64,000 nt of DNA from Paenibacillus sp. Soil766 (GCF_001428105.1 NZ_LMSJ01000001.1:342899-406898); one strand, 5' to 3'. Numbered from the stretch's first letter, positions 47,362-57,530 are shown. The notes: generated by a model from the letters alone, not told the origin. Program-made: numbers and translations.

Positions 47362-49689
47362 TTAACGTGAGAACGGATCAAATTGAAACGATTCGCCAGC
47401 CTTCAAGGTGTATCGGATCGATCGCTTCCTATAGCGCAGCGTACAAGGCATTCCGCAAAGGGAACGGATCTCGGCTCCGATTAAGCTTCCTTCCGCCCAA
47501 GTCATGCCGACTTCGAATCCCCCTCTGGCGCGAAAGCCCGAGACGGAGCCTTCCGGCCATGTTTCCGGCAAGGCAGGAAGCAATTCGATTTCGTATTCGG
47601 CTTTTCCGTATCGATAGCGGGATCGGCTTTGCAGCAGCATTTCCGCAATGCCCGCGGTTCCGCCGAAATTGGCGTCGATCTGCATCGGAAACGGCTCATG
47701 CTGATTGAGCAGATTCGGATTGGTCGATCCCGCCAAGAGATCGACGAGCCGCTTGTGCGCGCTCTCCCCGTCTCGCAATCTGGCGTGCAGCGCTATCCGC
47801 CAAGCAGCCGGCCAAGCCAGGATTCGATCCTTGCTCCGATGGCGAAGCTCGAGGCTTTTGCGCGCCCCCTCGAACGTTTCGGGCGTATCCTCGTATATCT
47901 GATTGCCGGGATATAAGCCGTAAAGGTGAGAAACGTGGCCGTTCGAATCTTCCGGTCGATCCCAATCCTCCGGCCATTCCTGCAATTGGCCGAATTGTCC
48001 GATTTGCATGGGGGGTATCCGGTCCAGAACCTTTCGGATTTCGTGTTCGAACGCCGAATTTTCGCCCAGCAGCTCGCTTGCGATCAAACAACGTTCGAGC
48101 AAGTCTCGGATCAACTGCACGTCCATCGTGGACGAGATCGTGAGATGCCTTCTTCGATCGCGGCCGTCCCGATACGCGTTCTCCGGCGAATAGGAAGGAT
48201 TGGTAATCAGCAGACCGGCGAATTTGACGCCTTCGGGAGCCTCCACCAGGAAGTCCATCACGAATCGGGCGGCTTCTTTCATGGCAGGGTAGGCCCTTAC
48301 TCTCAGAAAGTCAAGGTCGGGATTGTATTCGAAGTGATCCCATAAGTGCTGGACCAACCATACCCCGCCCATCGGCCATATTCCGGCATGGATGTCGACC
48401 GGGGCCGCGGCGCGCCATAAATCGGTATTGTGGTGGACGACGAAGCCCTTCGCGCCGTAATAGAGTTCCGCCGTGCGCGCGCCGGTGACGCGAAGATCGT
48501 CGATCAGATCGAACAGCGGCAGGTGGCATTCCGGCAAGTTTCCGACCTCCGCCGGCCAGTAATTCATCTGGACGTTGATGTTGGTCGTCCATTTGCTTCC
48601 CCATTCCGGCCATTCTTCTTCATTCCATATGCCTTGCAAGTTGGAAGGCTGATCGCCCGGTCTGGAAGACGCAATGAGCAAATACCGGCCGAACTGAAAA
48701 TATAACGCGGCGAGCGACGGGTCCTCCGTCTCCCGAATGTCGAGTACGCGCCGATCCGTCGGACGCCGCTTGCCGCCAGTTCGCTCGTCCGCCCCGACAC
48801 CCCCCAGCCTTATCGAGACTCGTTCATACAAGGCTTTATGGTCTTCGACGTGTTCGTCCAGCAACTCGCGATAAGGTCGTTCGGAGACGCGCGCCATATA
48901 CCGATTGTTCAATTCCGAAGGATCGCCCCCCATGTCCCGGTAGTTCAAGAAGCTTGTCGCTCCGGAAAAAACGAGGGTTATTGCACTCGCTTCCGCTATG
49001 CGCAGGACGCCGTCGCCGGCCGCGCACGAGCCGCCTTCGCAAAAAGCCGTGAGCCTCCCTTCGAATCGGAGTCCCGGACCTTCCCAAGAGCCGCTCCAAT
49101 TTCTTGGACCCTTGCGCGTTCCGGTCCGTCCAGTCAGCCGAATCGCACGGCTGCCGTCCGATTGAACGGACGCATCGGGGTGGACGCTGGACAAAGACGC
49201 GTCTACGGCGATACTGCCCCGCTCGCCGCACGAAAGCCGAATCACCAGGCAGCCGCTCGGGCGGGAACAGAAGATTTCGCGCGTGTATTCGCATCCGTCG
49301 GCTTCATAGGATACGGTCGCCACCGCCCGCCGCAGATCCAATTCACGCCGATATCGCGTTACCTCGCGATGCCCGGGGAACGCCAGATTCAGATCGCAAA
49401 AAGGCAGGTAGGCTTGCAGATGGATCGGCTCGCCCATCATGCGGTCCAGAAACAGCCGCTCCGCCTCCTCGATCCGATCATTGAAAATCAGGCTCCGGAC
49501 TTCTTGCAAATATTGCCCCGCGTCCGGCCGGTTATAATCGTGCGGCGCCCCCGACCACAACGTCTCCTCGTTGATCTGGATTCTTTCCGTTTCCGCTGCC
49601 CCGAACACCATTGCTCCCAGCCGTCCGTTGCCAATCGGAAGAGCCTCTTTCCATGCCGTACCGGGCGAATCATACTCCAGCTTCATCAT
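47362..49689 (-). CDS. GH95 alpha-L-fucosidase-type glycosidase (copy 2)
   Basis: 775 residues from ATG 49689 (AAAGGCGGG upstream; in-frame ATG at 49713 is less well placed). Motifs are [40 protein letters not shown] and [20 protein letters not shown]. It lies downstream of a sugar-binding lipoprotein, so the transporter probably imports its substrate. This gene and the kinase beside it are visibly GC-richer than GH95 copy 1 and the cassette regions, which suggests a separate origin. Confidence 0.88.
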   Translation of the reverse strand: MMKLEYDSPGTAWKEALPIGNGRLGAMVFGAAETERIQINEETLWSGAPHDYNRPDAGQYLQEVRSLIFNDRIEEAERLFLDRMMGEPIHLQAYLPFCDLNLAFPGHREVTRYRRELDLRRAVATVSYEADGCEYTREIFCSRPSGCLVIRLSCGERGSIAVDASLSSVHPDASVQSDGSRAIRLTGRTGTRKGPRNWSGSWEGPGLRFEGRLTAFCEGGSCAAGDGVLRIAEASAITLVFSGATSFLNYRDMGGDPSELNNRYMARVSERPYRELLDEHVEDHKALYERVSIRLGGVGADERTGGKRRPTDRRVLDIRETEDPSLAALYFQFGRYLLIASSRPGDQPSNLQGIWNEEEWPEWGSKWTTNINVQMNYWPAEVGNLPECHLPLFDLIDDLRVTGARTAELYYGAKGFVVHHNTDLWRAAAPVDIHAGIWPMGGVWLVQHLWDHFEYNPDLDFLRVRAYPAMKEAARFVMDFLVEAPEGVKFAGLLITNPSYSPENAYRDGRDRRRHLTISSTMDVQLIRDLLERCLIASELLGENSAFEHEIRKVLDRIPPMQIGQFGQLQEWPEDWDRPEDSNGHVSHLYGLYPGNQIYEDTPETFEGARKSLELRHRSKDRILAWPAAWRIALHARLRDGESAHKRLVDLLAGSTNPNLLNQHEPFPMQIDANFGGTAGIAEMLLQSRSRYRYGKAEYEIELLPALPETWPEGSVSGFRARGGFEVGMTWAEGSLIGAEIRSLCGMPCTLRYRKRSIRYTLKAGESFQFDPFSR

Positions 49690-49781
49690 TTTCCCGCCTT
49701 TCCGTTCTCCCATTTGCCTTCACCTGCAATATAGCGTGCAAAGTCCGTCAGGAACGCGCAGCGCTCCTGACGGACCCAGTC

Positions 49782-51347
49782 TTATTTTTTAAACAAATTC
49801 TTCTTCTTCTGATAGGTTTGGTTAGCCCAATCTACCAAGCGATCCAGACCGATCTTCTTGGCGTTCTTCACCATGCTCTCGTAGTTTGCCACGGCTTCTT
49901 CCTCCGACTTCGCCAAGTAGATTTTAACCTTCTCGTTTTTGATCATCTCGTCGATCTTCGTTTTGATCGTCTTCTCGTCCGAATCCGGCTGCAGCTGAAT
50001 CAAGCCGAGCTCCGGCTTGTAAACCGTGAACGCCTTTCTTTCCATCAACGCTTTCGTCTTCTGCGCTCCCGGTACGTAGCTCAACATGCCTTCCGTAACG
50101 CCGTCGTTGTACAGGTACCACCATTTGATTCCGTTTCTGTTGACGAAATCGGCGTCGGACGGATCGTATTTCAAATTCGGATGCCCTTCGTCGTTCCAGG
50201 TCCAATGCTCGCCCTCGACACCGAACATCGTTAACTTTTTGCCTTCGTCGCTCGCCAGATATTGAAGGAACTTGATCGACGCCTCCGGATCCTTGTTTTT
50301 CTTCGTGATAAACGTACCTGCAAAGCCCAGTCCGGAGCTGACCGATTTCGCATCTTTTGAAATGGAGCTAGGCAGCATTTGGAACGTATACGAACCTCCG
50401 GCTTTTTTGACCTTGATATTATCCGAGTCTGCTATGCTGACCGTATGCATATGCGCGAATGCCTTCCCACTGGTCGCATACTGATCGTCGATCTGATCGT
50501 TCGTATAGGCGAAGTTCTCCGCCAGAATGTCCCCTTCGCGGTACAGACGGTTCATAAACTTGAAGAAATCCAGCATTTCCGGCTTTCTGATCGCATAGTC
50601 CACTTTTCCGTCCCGCTCATACCAGCCGTCCAGAAGGCCCTCGACGCCGAACTGCGTCAGGAAGTATTGCTCGATCCAATCTTTGTCCATGATCAGAGGG
50701 ATCATGTCCGGATATTTTTCTTTGACCATGCCCAAAACCTTCATAAAGTCGTCAATGGTGTCTATTGACGGATTGCCGAGCTTTTGCAGAATATCCTCGC
50801 GCACCGCGATACCTGGGCTGCCGTCGCTGCCGACCGAGTATTTGTTCTGCGCCATTTCCTCCTGCGTCGCGAAGGAGTTGCGCACCGTATAGAAATTGCC
50901 GTCATCCATCGTGTGGATCGCAATTCGTATCGGATCGATCTTAAAGTCAGGCGCGTATTTCTTGATCAGCTCGTTCCAAGGATAAGAAAGCTTCGAATCG
51001 GACATCCGTTCGATGTTCGCGTTAGTAAAAACCAGATCCGGGAGATCGCCGGACGCGATCATGAGCGGAAGCTGCTTGTCGTCCGTGGCTACTGTCACTT
51101 TCAGCTTGATTCCCGTCTTTTCGGTAATTTTCTCGGCAACCGCTCCCGTCCATTCCTTCACCGGATACCAGGAGGCATCGATAAACAGGGATAGCTCCTT
51201 CACCTCGTTGCTTTTGGCGGGCGGCTCGCTCCCCACCGAGTTATTGACTTGACCATCGTTGTTATTTACGCATGCGGACATCAGCGCTATCGTCATCATT
51301 AGGATGAGCGATAAGAGCAGTGCCTTCTTCCCTTTGTTTCTTTTCAA
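49782..51347 (-). CDS. Carbohydrate ABC transporter substrate-binding lipoprotein
   Basis: 521 residues with lipobox ALMSAC. Large LipO-type family-1 binding protein: ELSLFIDASWYPVKEWTGAV near the N-terminus and ASIKFLQYLASDEGKKLTMF late in the protein. It has the same length as the binding protein at 441-2006 but is clearly diverged. It is third in the operon permease-permease-binding protein. A stem-loop between it and the permease may raise the level of its message. Confidence 0.9.
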   Translation of the reverse strand: MKRNKGKKALLLSLILMMTIALMSACVNNNDGQVNNSVGSEPPAKSNEVKELSLFIDASWYPVKEWTGAVAEKITEKTGIKLKVTVATDDKQLPLMIASGDLPDLVFTNANIERMSDSKLSYPWNELIKKYAPDFKIDPIRIAIHTMDDGNFYTVRNSFATQEEMAQNKYSVGSDGSPGIAVREDILQKLGNPSIDTIDDFMKVLGMVKEKYPDMIPLIMDKDWIEQYFLTQFGVEGLLDGWYERDGKVDYAIRKPEMLDFFKFMNRLYREGDILAENFAYTNDQIDDQYATSGKAFAHMHTVSIADSDNIKVKKAGGSYTFQMLPSSISKDAKSVSSGLGFAGTFITKKNKDPEASIKFLQYLASDEGKKLTMFGVEGEHWTWNDEGHPNLKYDPSDADFVNRNGIKWWYLYNDGVTEGMLSYVPGAQKTKALMERKAFTVYKPELGLIQLQPDSDEKTIKTKIDEMIKNEKVKIYLAKSEEEAVANYESMVKNAKKIGLDRLVDWANQTYQKKKNLFKK

Positions 51348-51373
51348 AATAACCCCTCCAACAAGTGATATTT

Positions 51374-51397
51374 ATATTAAAGCAAACGCTTTAATAT
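51374..51397 (-). promoter_or_regulatory. Intra-operon stem-loop, cre-like
   Basis: 10-bp arms ATATTAAAGC / GCTTTAATAT around AAAC, in the gap between permease and binding-protein genes. No T run, so it is more likely an mRNA-processing or stabilising hairpin than a terminator. The centre AAAGCGTTTGCTTT also resembles a catabolite-response element. Confidence 0.5.
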
Positions 51398-51410
51398 CAT
51401 GCCAACAAAA

Positions 51411-52292
51411 TCAACCCTTCACGGAACCCAGCATAATGCCTTGAATGAAAAACCTCTGGAGGAACGGATAGACGCACACGATAGGCGCGATAGATATAAC
51501 CATAGCCGCTACCTGAAGCGAATAGCTGGTGACGCCCGCTGAAGCGCTGTTCGCAACGGCTATAGCGTCCATCGGCGCATTGCTCTTGTTGATAACCTCC
51601 ATCATCCGGAAAGCAAGCGTCCGTAGACCTTCCGACTGCACGAAGTAAGCGGAATCCAGCCAAGAGTTCCATTGACCAACCCCCAAGAAAAGCGACATGG
51701 TTGCGATCAGCGGCATAGAGACGGGAAGGATGATCCGGTAGAAAATAACGAGCTCGGTAGCCCCGTCCATGTAAGCCGACTCCTTGAGTTCACTCGGAAT
51801 TTCCTGAAAGAACGAAATGGCTATCAGCAGAAAAAACGTACTTAACATGGAAGGAATGACATAGACACCGAACGTGTTCAGCAGCCCCAGTGAGCGCAGA
51901 ACGACGTAATACGGTATCAAACCGCCGGAAAAGTACATCGCGAATATAATGACCGTGAAATAACCTTTGCGAAACAGAAGATCGCGGTGAGACAGCCCAT
52001 AAGCAACCAAACAGGTAAAAAGGACGCCTAGGGCGGTTCCCGCAAGCGTTCTCATAATCGTGACCAAAAAAGCACGGTACCAGTGGGGGTCATCCAAAAA
52101 TCGCGCGTAATTTTCAAAGGAAAAGGTCCTTGGCCATAAATAGACGCCCCCAAGAAGAGAATCGGTTCCTTTATTGAAGGAAAGAATCAGGACGTAATAG
52201 AACGGATAAAGCATCGATAACGTCAGAATGGCTAGTAATGCATAAATCATAGCGTCCATGATACGATCTTTTTGTTTTTGGCTGAGCTGCAT
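51411..52292 (-). CDS. Carbohydrate ABC transporter permease, LplC type
   Basis: 293 residues, six membrane helices. EAA loop EIPSELKESAYMDGATELVI and the C-terminal RFFIQGIMLGSVKG are diagnostic for LplC-like permeases. It follows the LplB-type gene by 15 bp. It forms the inner-membrane channel for sugars captured by the lipoprotein at 49782. Confidence 0.92.
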   Translation of the reverse strand: MQLSQKQKDRIMDAMIYALLAILTLSMLYPFYYVLILSFNKGTDSLLGGVYLWPRTFSFENYARFLDDPHWYRAFLVTIMRTLAGTALGVLFTCLVAYGLSHRDLLFRKGYFTVIIFAMYFSGGLIPYYVVLRSLGLLNTFGVYVIPSMLSTFFLLIAISFFQEIPSELKESAYMDGATELVIFYRIILPVSMPLIATMSLFLGVGQWNSWLDSAYFVQSEGLRTLAFRMMEVINKSNAPMDAIAVANSASAGVTSYSLQVAAMVISIAPIVCVYPFLQRFFIQGIMLGSVKG

Positions 52293-52307
52293 GCACGCTC
52301 CCCTTTC

Positions 52308-53291
52308 CTAGAATAGACTTGATCCCGAAGTGCGTTTGGCAATGTAGTTGCTGGAGAAAATCAGGATGACGGAAATGACGGACTGGATCAAATCAATCGC
52401 TGCCGCATAGGAAAATCTCCCGTCTCTTAATCCGACCTTAAACGCATAAGTTTGCACGATCTCCGAGGTCTGATTGTTGATGCTGTTGCCGAACAGAAAC
52501 GCCTGCTCGAAGTTGGAACCCACCAGTCCTCCGCCCAGAATGCTTCCGATCGTCAGAATAAGTACAACGACGATCGTTCCTTTCATTCCAGGGACCGTAA
52601 TATGGCGAATTCGAGCCAAGCGGCCCGCTCCGTCGATCTGCGCGGCTTCGTATAATGACGGGTTAATGCCCGCTATGGCGGCCAGGAAGATAATCGTCCA
52701 CCAGCCCATCTCCTTCCAGACGGCACTTCCAGTCGCCAGTCCCCAGAAATAGTTGGGGTTCGTCAATATATCAAGCGGCTTGTCGATTATGCCTAGCCCT
52801 AGAAGCGCTTTATTGACCATCCCGATATCCGTCGACAGGAAGGCGAAAGCGATGCCTGCGACGACAACCCACGAGATGAAATGGGGCAAATAGCTGATCG
52901 TTTGGACAAAACGCTTAAACTTCAAATTTTTTACTTCGCTTAATAGAATGGCCAGCAATATGGGAGCCGGAAAAGCAAAAAGGATTTTTAGCAGACTCAA
53001 TGCCAGCGTATTTCGCACGATTGTTCCAAACTGATAGTCATTAAAGAACTCCTTGAAATGCTTTAATCCCACCCATTCGCTTGTAAAAATGCCCTTAATT
53101 CCGGTAGAGATGGAATACTGCTTAAATGCCATTAGAATGCCGAACATCGGCGTATAGGCGAAGACAAGCAAAAATATCATGCCGAGCCCAACGAACAGGT
53201 GCAGCGTTTTTTGTTTTTTAAACTGCTTCCAAAACTGCGTTCGCTGTTCTGTTTTTCCCTTAATTCCGGTTACGCGTGTATCCAACTCCAT
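52308..53291 (-). CDS. Carbohydrate ABC transporter permease, LplB type
   Basis: 327 residues. N-terminal basic stretch then six helices; ILMAFKQYSISTGI and EAA loop SLYEAAQIDGAGRLARIRHI. First gene of the second importer operon. GGAGGAG precedes the ATG. No regulator lies directly upstream; the two-component system encoded after GH95 copy 2 is the likely controller. Confidence 0.92.
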   Translation of the reverse strand: MELDTRVTGIKGKTEQRTQFWKQFKKQKTLHLFVGLGMIFLLVFAYTPMFGILMAFKQYSISTGIKGIFTSEWVGLKHFKEFFNDYQFGTIVRNTLALSLLKILFAFPAPILLAILLSEVKNLKFKRFVQTISYLPHFISWVVVAGIAFAFLSTDIGMVNKALLGLGIIDKPLDILTNPNYFWGLATGSAVWKEMGWWTIIFLAAIAGINPSLYEAAQIDGAGRLARIRHITVPGMKGTIVVVLILTIGSILGGGLVGSNFEQAFLFGNSINNQTSEIVQTYAFKVGLRDGRFSYAAAIDLIQSVISVILIFSSNYIAKRTSGSSLF

Positions 53292-53495
53292 ATCTGCTCC
53301 TCCTTTGTTTTCATTGTACTCTTCGAATCAGAGCGTCGAAAGCCAACATTCTTAAGAAAACGTTGTCATTTTTGAAGATCGGATGGCAAGGTGCCCGGAC
53401 AATAGCATCCCGTTGCCGCCGTTCAAATCGGTTTGCGATCCGCATAGAACGCGACGATATCGTCCCTCGTACGCTTCCGTTTCTGGACAAAAAAT

Positions 53496-53535
53496 AGATG
53501 ACCCCCGACGAATTGACGAATTCCGAGGGTCATCT
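53496..53535 (-). terminator. Terminator after the GH95 remnant
   Basis: Long stem AGATGACCC...GGGTCATCT with an inner AATT pairing; TATTTTTTG follows on the minus strand. Confidence 0.75.
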
Positions 53536-53651
53536 ACCGGCCAATGCTAGTGCGGCCTAGTTTTGCTTTGATCACGGATTAAACTGCAGCGACAAGCGGT
53601 TTTATTTCACTCTTCCCTGCTTGGGCATTGGCGTTGACGCAAGCAATCGTT

Positions 53652-53905
53652 TCAATCCGGAAGCACGGTGTAGACGACGCCGGCATCCGCATGAAAGCGG
53701 AGAAGGCCGGCCGGCCTCTCGGATTCGACCGGTTTCCCTTCCACTGTAATCGAACAACTGATCGCGCTTCGGATACAGCATGGTCCACTGGCAGTAGAGG
53801 CAATTACGGCCTTCGTCAGACTGCCGTCCTTCCATTCCAAGTCGACACCGCCTCTAGCGCGCAGCCCTTGAACGAAGCCCGTTGACCAAGCCGCCGGCTA
53901 TTATG
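53652..53905 (-). pseudogene. GH95 C-terminal remnant (third GH95 copy)
   Basis: Open frame GFVQGLRARGGVDLEWKDGS then LTKAVIASTASGPCCIRSAI and VVYTVLPD-stop. The LRARGG-V-x-x-x-W-K-DG segment is the GH95 C-terminal beta domain, as in both intact copies. Nothing upstream survives. A terminator follows it, so the operon end was kept when the rest was deleted. Confidence 0.75.
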
Positions 53906-54001
53906 CAGGTTACAGGTTTAAAGCCTACCGAATTCAGACAACATGCATTAGGGGTACAGCACTTGTGAAAGTTGAGTTGACTCAAGGGTTTTTTTATTGA
54001 T

Positions 54002-54042
54002 AACTAAAGGCATACAACCAATAAGGTTGTATGCCTTTAGTT
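54002..54042 (-). terminator. Strong terminator after the GH31 gene
   Basis: 18-bp perfect stem (AACTAAAGGCATACAACC and complement) with a 5-base loop; the minus strand continues ATCAATAAAAAAAC, the plus strand TATCCC. It lies just after the GH31 stop. Confidence 0.8.
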
Positions 54043-54072
54043 TATCCCACATTTTCATTTTCACGAATCCAC

Positions 54073-56508
54073 TTACATCGATACTTCTTGTTCGCTTCCG
54101 TCGTATTTGACGATGACTGCCGACTCCCCGTCTTCCAACAACCCGCAGCCCTTCCCTTCGTCTACCATGACGACGGCGAAATGAATAAGCTTCTTCATTC
54201 CCGGATAGACGCCGGCACGCTTACCGAATATCAACTTCCGGGACTGTTCCTCCCAGTGGATCGAAATGGTGGCGAAAGCACCTTTTTCGTATTCGTAACC
54301 GTCTCCTGCATCTTCATAATAGGTAAAGCTGGCATTCTGCCCACGGTAAATCCTTAGCTCGATTGGGCTATCCGTCCCTTCTTCCGTGTACTGAACTTCC
54401 GGCCCCAAAGGTACGATGGCTCCGGCACGAACGAACAACGGCATCGTATCGAGAGAGGCCCTGGCTCGAATGGTTTGTCCTCCCGTATACCGCCGTCCCG
54501 TCCAGAAATCGTACCAATCGCATCCCTCAGGCAAATAAACGAACCGCGACTTTTCCGAAACCTCCAAGGGTCTGGAGCCGGCGCTCCAATACATCGGCTG
54601 AAGGACCGGATTGACAAGAAAATTGGGTCCAAACAGAAATTGATCATCAATATCGAAGGTACGGGGGTCATGTCTAAAATCAAACGGCAGCGCCCTCACC
54701 ATCGTATAATCGAAAAGTGTAACCCAGCTTGACACAGAATAAATGTAGGGAAGCAAGCGGTAACGCAAGCGGATAAATTGAACGAGTGTATCGTACCAGA
54801 CCGAGCCCGGTTCGCCGAACCGCCAGACTTCTCTAGGCGTATCCGTTCCATGTGATCGGAACATGGGCAGAAATGCGCCATACTGAAACCATCGCACATA
54901 AAGCTCGCGATACCCCAAATCTTCGCAGCCTGCATCATACTCCCCCTTCCAAAACCACTGCTCTTTCTCTGCGACGAAGAAGCCGCCGATATCGGTTGTC
55001 CAGTAAGGACACCCTGTCACACTGAAGTGAAGACCTGCCGGAATTTGTTTTCGCAGCGTGTCCCAGTTAGCCGCCGTATCTCCTGACCATGTAATGGTTC
55101 CATATCTTTGTTGACCTGCGTAGGAGGAACGAGTAAGGTTCACGACCCGTTTGCTTTCTGTTACGCCGCGTTGACCTTCGTATATTCCTTTTGAATGCAT
55201 GAGAGAATAGGCATTAATATATTCGGGATCCAAATACTTCTTGGCTTCGTTTGTATTGATGTGCATCCTTTCTTCCGGTTCTGGCTTCACTTCTCCAGTC
55301 CAGTCTGCTTCAAACGGCTCTGTGCAATCGCACCACCAGGCATCAATACCGTAAGTGAACAATCCTTCGTTCGCTTGCTTCCAATACAGCTCGCGAGCTG
55401 CCACGTTAAAAGCGTCGTACGTAGCCTGATTGCCCAAGAGCAGCTCCTTTGACTTCATCTCCGCATGATTAGGACCTTCGTTGCTCATAATCGGCCAAAT
55501 CGAGACCATAAGCTTCGCATTGAGCTCGTGAATTCGATCCATCATGACTGCAGGATCCGGGAAACGCTCGGGATCCAACGATTTTTGTCCCCATTGCTCG
55601 CCGGTCCAGGAGCACCAATCAAGGACGATCAAGTCCAGGGGAATTCGGCGTTTCCTGTATTCTTCCACAGTCTCGATCAATTCCTGCTGGGTTTTGTAAC
55701 GTTCCTTCGATTGCACATACCCAAACGCCCACTTCGGCAGCATCGGAGCTTTACCGGTCAAATGCCGATATTCGCTTACAAGCTGATCCCATTCCGGACC
55801 GTAAAGGAAATAGAAATCCATTTCATCGTCTACATCTGTCCACAGATAAGAGCCGAACCCATCGTCATGAAAGGTCATTAGGGAATAGCTGTCCATCAAA
55901 ATCCCATAACCGCGAGTAGAGACTAACATCGGAACAACAGCCTTCATATTCTGTTGATAAAGGTATTGATGGCTCCCACGCAGATTCATGATTCCTTCTT
56001 CATGCGAGCCAAGTCCATAAAGGGCTTCGTCTTCCATCCAGTCGAACTCGAGTTTGGTGTGGTACGCCTTACGGTCTACGACGCGTTCTATCTGATCCGT
56101 CCGCACCCTAACTCCGTCCGCGCTTTGCGTCGTTTGCAGCGAAGCCGCTCCGTCGAAAACCGACTTCAGGACTTCAATGGGAACCAGCGTTTTCCCTCCG
56201 CGTCGAGGCTCCATTGCTAAAACTTTTCCATTGCTCTCCTTATAAGTGAACGCGGTCGTCGCCTTGTCAATCTCCAAACGGAGCCTGGAAGTCGACAAGA
56301 TTAGCTGCTCCTCCTGTTCCATCACTTCGAATTGAACGTTCGGATCAGGCAGCGCTTGAATCATCAAGCTCGGTTTGCTGCTGAACTGCTCCTCTTGCGT
56401 ATACTGAACTCGTAAGCTTGTGGCTGAATAGGGAGTTAATTTAACCCTTCCTTTGGATGTCCTCAGCAGCAGTCCGTTTGATTGAATCTCATAGGAAAGT
56501 ACATTCAT
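54073..56508 (-). CDS. GH31 alpha-glucosidase/alpha-xylosidase-family enzyme
   Basis: 811 residues. GH31 barrel with the nucleophile D394 in YGIDAWWCDCTEPF and acid/base D477 in TITWSGDTAANW. The N-terminal beta domain precedes LDLIVLDWCSWTGEQWG and the C-terminal domains end at YDGSEQEVSM. No signal peptide; cytoplasmic. In this glycosidase locus an alpha-xylosidase acting on xyloglucan-type oligosaccharides is a reasonable guess, but alpha-glucosidase activity is equally allowed by the motifs. Divergent from its AraC regulator. Confidence 0.88.
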   Translation of the reverse strand: MNVLSYEIQSNGLLLRTSKGRVKLTPYSATSLRVQYTQEEQFSSKPSLMIQALPDPNVQFEVMEQEEQLILSTSRLRLEIDKATTAFTYKESNGKVLAMEPRRGGKTLVPIEVLKSVFDGAASLQTTQSADGVRVRTDQIERVVDRKAYHTKLEFDWMEDEALYGLGSHEEGIMNLRGSHQYLYQQNMKAVVPMLVSTRGYGILMDSYSLMTFHDDGFGSYLWTDVDDEMDFYFLYGPEWDQLVSEYRHLTGKAPMLPKWAFGYVQSKERYKTQQELIETVEEYRKRRIPLDLIVLDWCSWTGEQWGQKSLDPERFPDPAVMMDRIHELNAKLMVSIWPIMSNEGPNHAEMKSKELLLGNQATYDAFNVAARELYWKQANEGLFTYGIDAWWCDCTEPFEADWTGEVKPEPEERMHINTNEAKKYLDPEYINAYSLMHSKGIYEGQRGVTESKRVVNLTRSSYAGQQRYGTITWSGDTAANWDTLRKQIPAGLHFSVTGCPYWTTDIGGFFVAEKEQWFWKGEYDAGCEDLGYRELYVRWFQYGAFLPMFRSHGTDTPREVWRFGEPGSVWYDTLVQFIRLRYRLLPYIYSVSSWVTLFDYTMVRALPFDFRHDPRTFDIDDQFLFGPNFLVNPVLQPMYWSAGSRPLEVSEKSRFVYLPEGCDWYDFWTGRRYTGGQTIRARASLDTMPLFVRAGAIVPLGPEVQYTEEGTDSPIELRIYRGQNASFTYYEDAGDGYEYEKGAFATISIHWEEQSRKLIFGKRAGVYPGMKKLIHFAVVMVDEGKGCGLLEDGESAVIVKYDGSEQEVSM

Positions 56509-56627
56509 TTTTCTGATCCTCTTCCTTTCTAGTAGTAGATATATTAATATTATATTGACTCAATTTTGATTAATCTCACAAAATATTGCTTCGTAATATC
56601 AATAATTTGCTATAATCGGGAGGCGCT

Positions 56628-57530
56628 ATGCTCGAGCTTCGTATGCGTGAGAAAGCGGTGCATGGAGATTCATCTTTTCCGTTCAGCGTTTATCGGGTAG
56701 ATTATAAATCGGGAAATCAACCGATCTTACCATGCCACTGGCATGAGGAATTTGAAATCATTCACGTTACAAGAGGCAGCGCCGTATTTAAAATTGACGA
56801 CATCTCTTTCAATGTCAGAGAAGGAGAAAGCCTTCTCGTGGGTCCCGGCCAACTTCATTCCGGGTTTAGCTTCTCCCAGGAAGGATGCGGATATATGGCC
56901 ATTGTATTTCACCTGTCCTTCTTGTACAGCCGGTCTTCTGACGCATGTCAGGAATCGTTCATTGAGCCTCTTCAAGATCATCAATTCCAAATGCCTGTGC
57001 GGCTCGAGAATCCAACACAAAGAGAGGATCAACTGAAGTCGTTGATTCTCCAAATGGTCGAGGCTTATGATACGAAATGGCCTGGTTACCTGTTATCGCT
57101 CAAAGGGTGTTTGTATTTATTTTTTTCAATTCTACTCCAGAACAAAATGTTGCATCGTAAAACGCCGAACTCGCCGACCTTGTTTCAAAAAAAGCAAATC
57201 CAAATAAAGAAAGTATTACTATATATCGAAGAACACTACTCCCAGGACATCTATATCGATGAACTCTCGTCATTAATATCTCTCAGCCGGTCCCACTTTT
57301 GCCGTTTTTTCAAAGACTTTACGGGAGCCACTCCAATGGAGTACCTGAACATGTACCGCGTCGACAAAGCCGCTACCCTGCTTCGATCGGACGACTGTTG
57401 TACGGTAATTGATGCCGCACTACAATCGGGTTTCGATAACCTAAGCCATTTTACAAATACATTTAAAAAATATAAACAATGCACTCCCTCGGTGTACAAA
57501 CGACACCAAACGAATAAAACGCATCCATAA
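56628..57530 (+). CDS. AraC-family transcriptional regulator
   Basis: 300 residues. A cupin sensor domain (CHWHEEFEIIHVTRGSAVFK) is followed by two C-terminal helix-turn-helix units (DIYIDELSSLISLSRSHFCR and CCTVIDAALQSGFDNLSHFT). Divergent from the GH31 gene across an AT-rich 120-bp gap, so it probably activates that gene in response to the product sugar. GGGAGG lies ahead of the ATG. Intact, unlike the other AraC genes in the region. Confidence 0.9.
   Translation: MLELRMREKAVHGDSSFPFSVYRVDYKSGNQPILPCHWHEEFEIIHVTRGSAVFKIDDISFNVREGESLLVGPGQLHSGFSFSQEGCGYMAIVFHLSFLYSRSSDACQESFIEPLQDHQFQMPVRLENPTQREDQLKSLILQMVEAYDTKWPGYLLSLKGCLYLFFSILLQNKMLHRKTPNSPTLFQKKQIQIKKVLLYIEEHYSQDIYIDELSSLISLSRSHFCRFFKDFTGATPMEYLNMYRVDKAATLLRSDDCCTVIDAALQSGFDNLSHFTNTFKKYKQCTPSVYKRHQTNKTHP

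Noticed and set aside
47367..49792. Many long ORFs in other frames over the GC-rich GH95 gene
   Set aside because: High GC with few stop codons produces long shadow frames; arginine- and serine-rich content is typical of antisense translation.
51374..51397. Terminator between permease and binding-protein genes
   Set aside because: The stem lacks a T run and lies inside a continuous operon, so I call it an mRNA processing or regulatory stem-loop instead.
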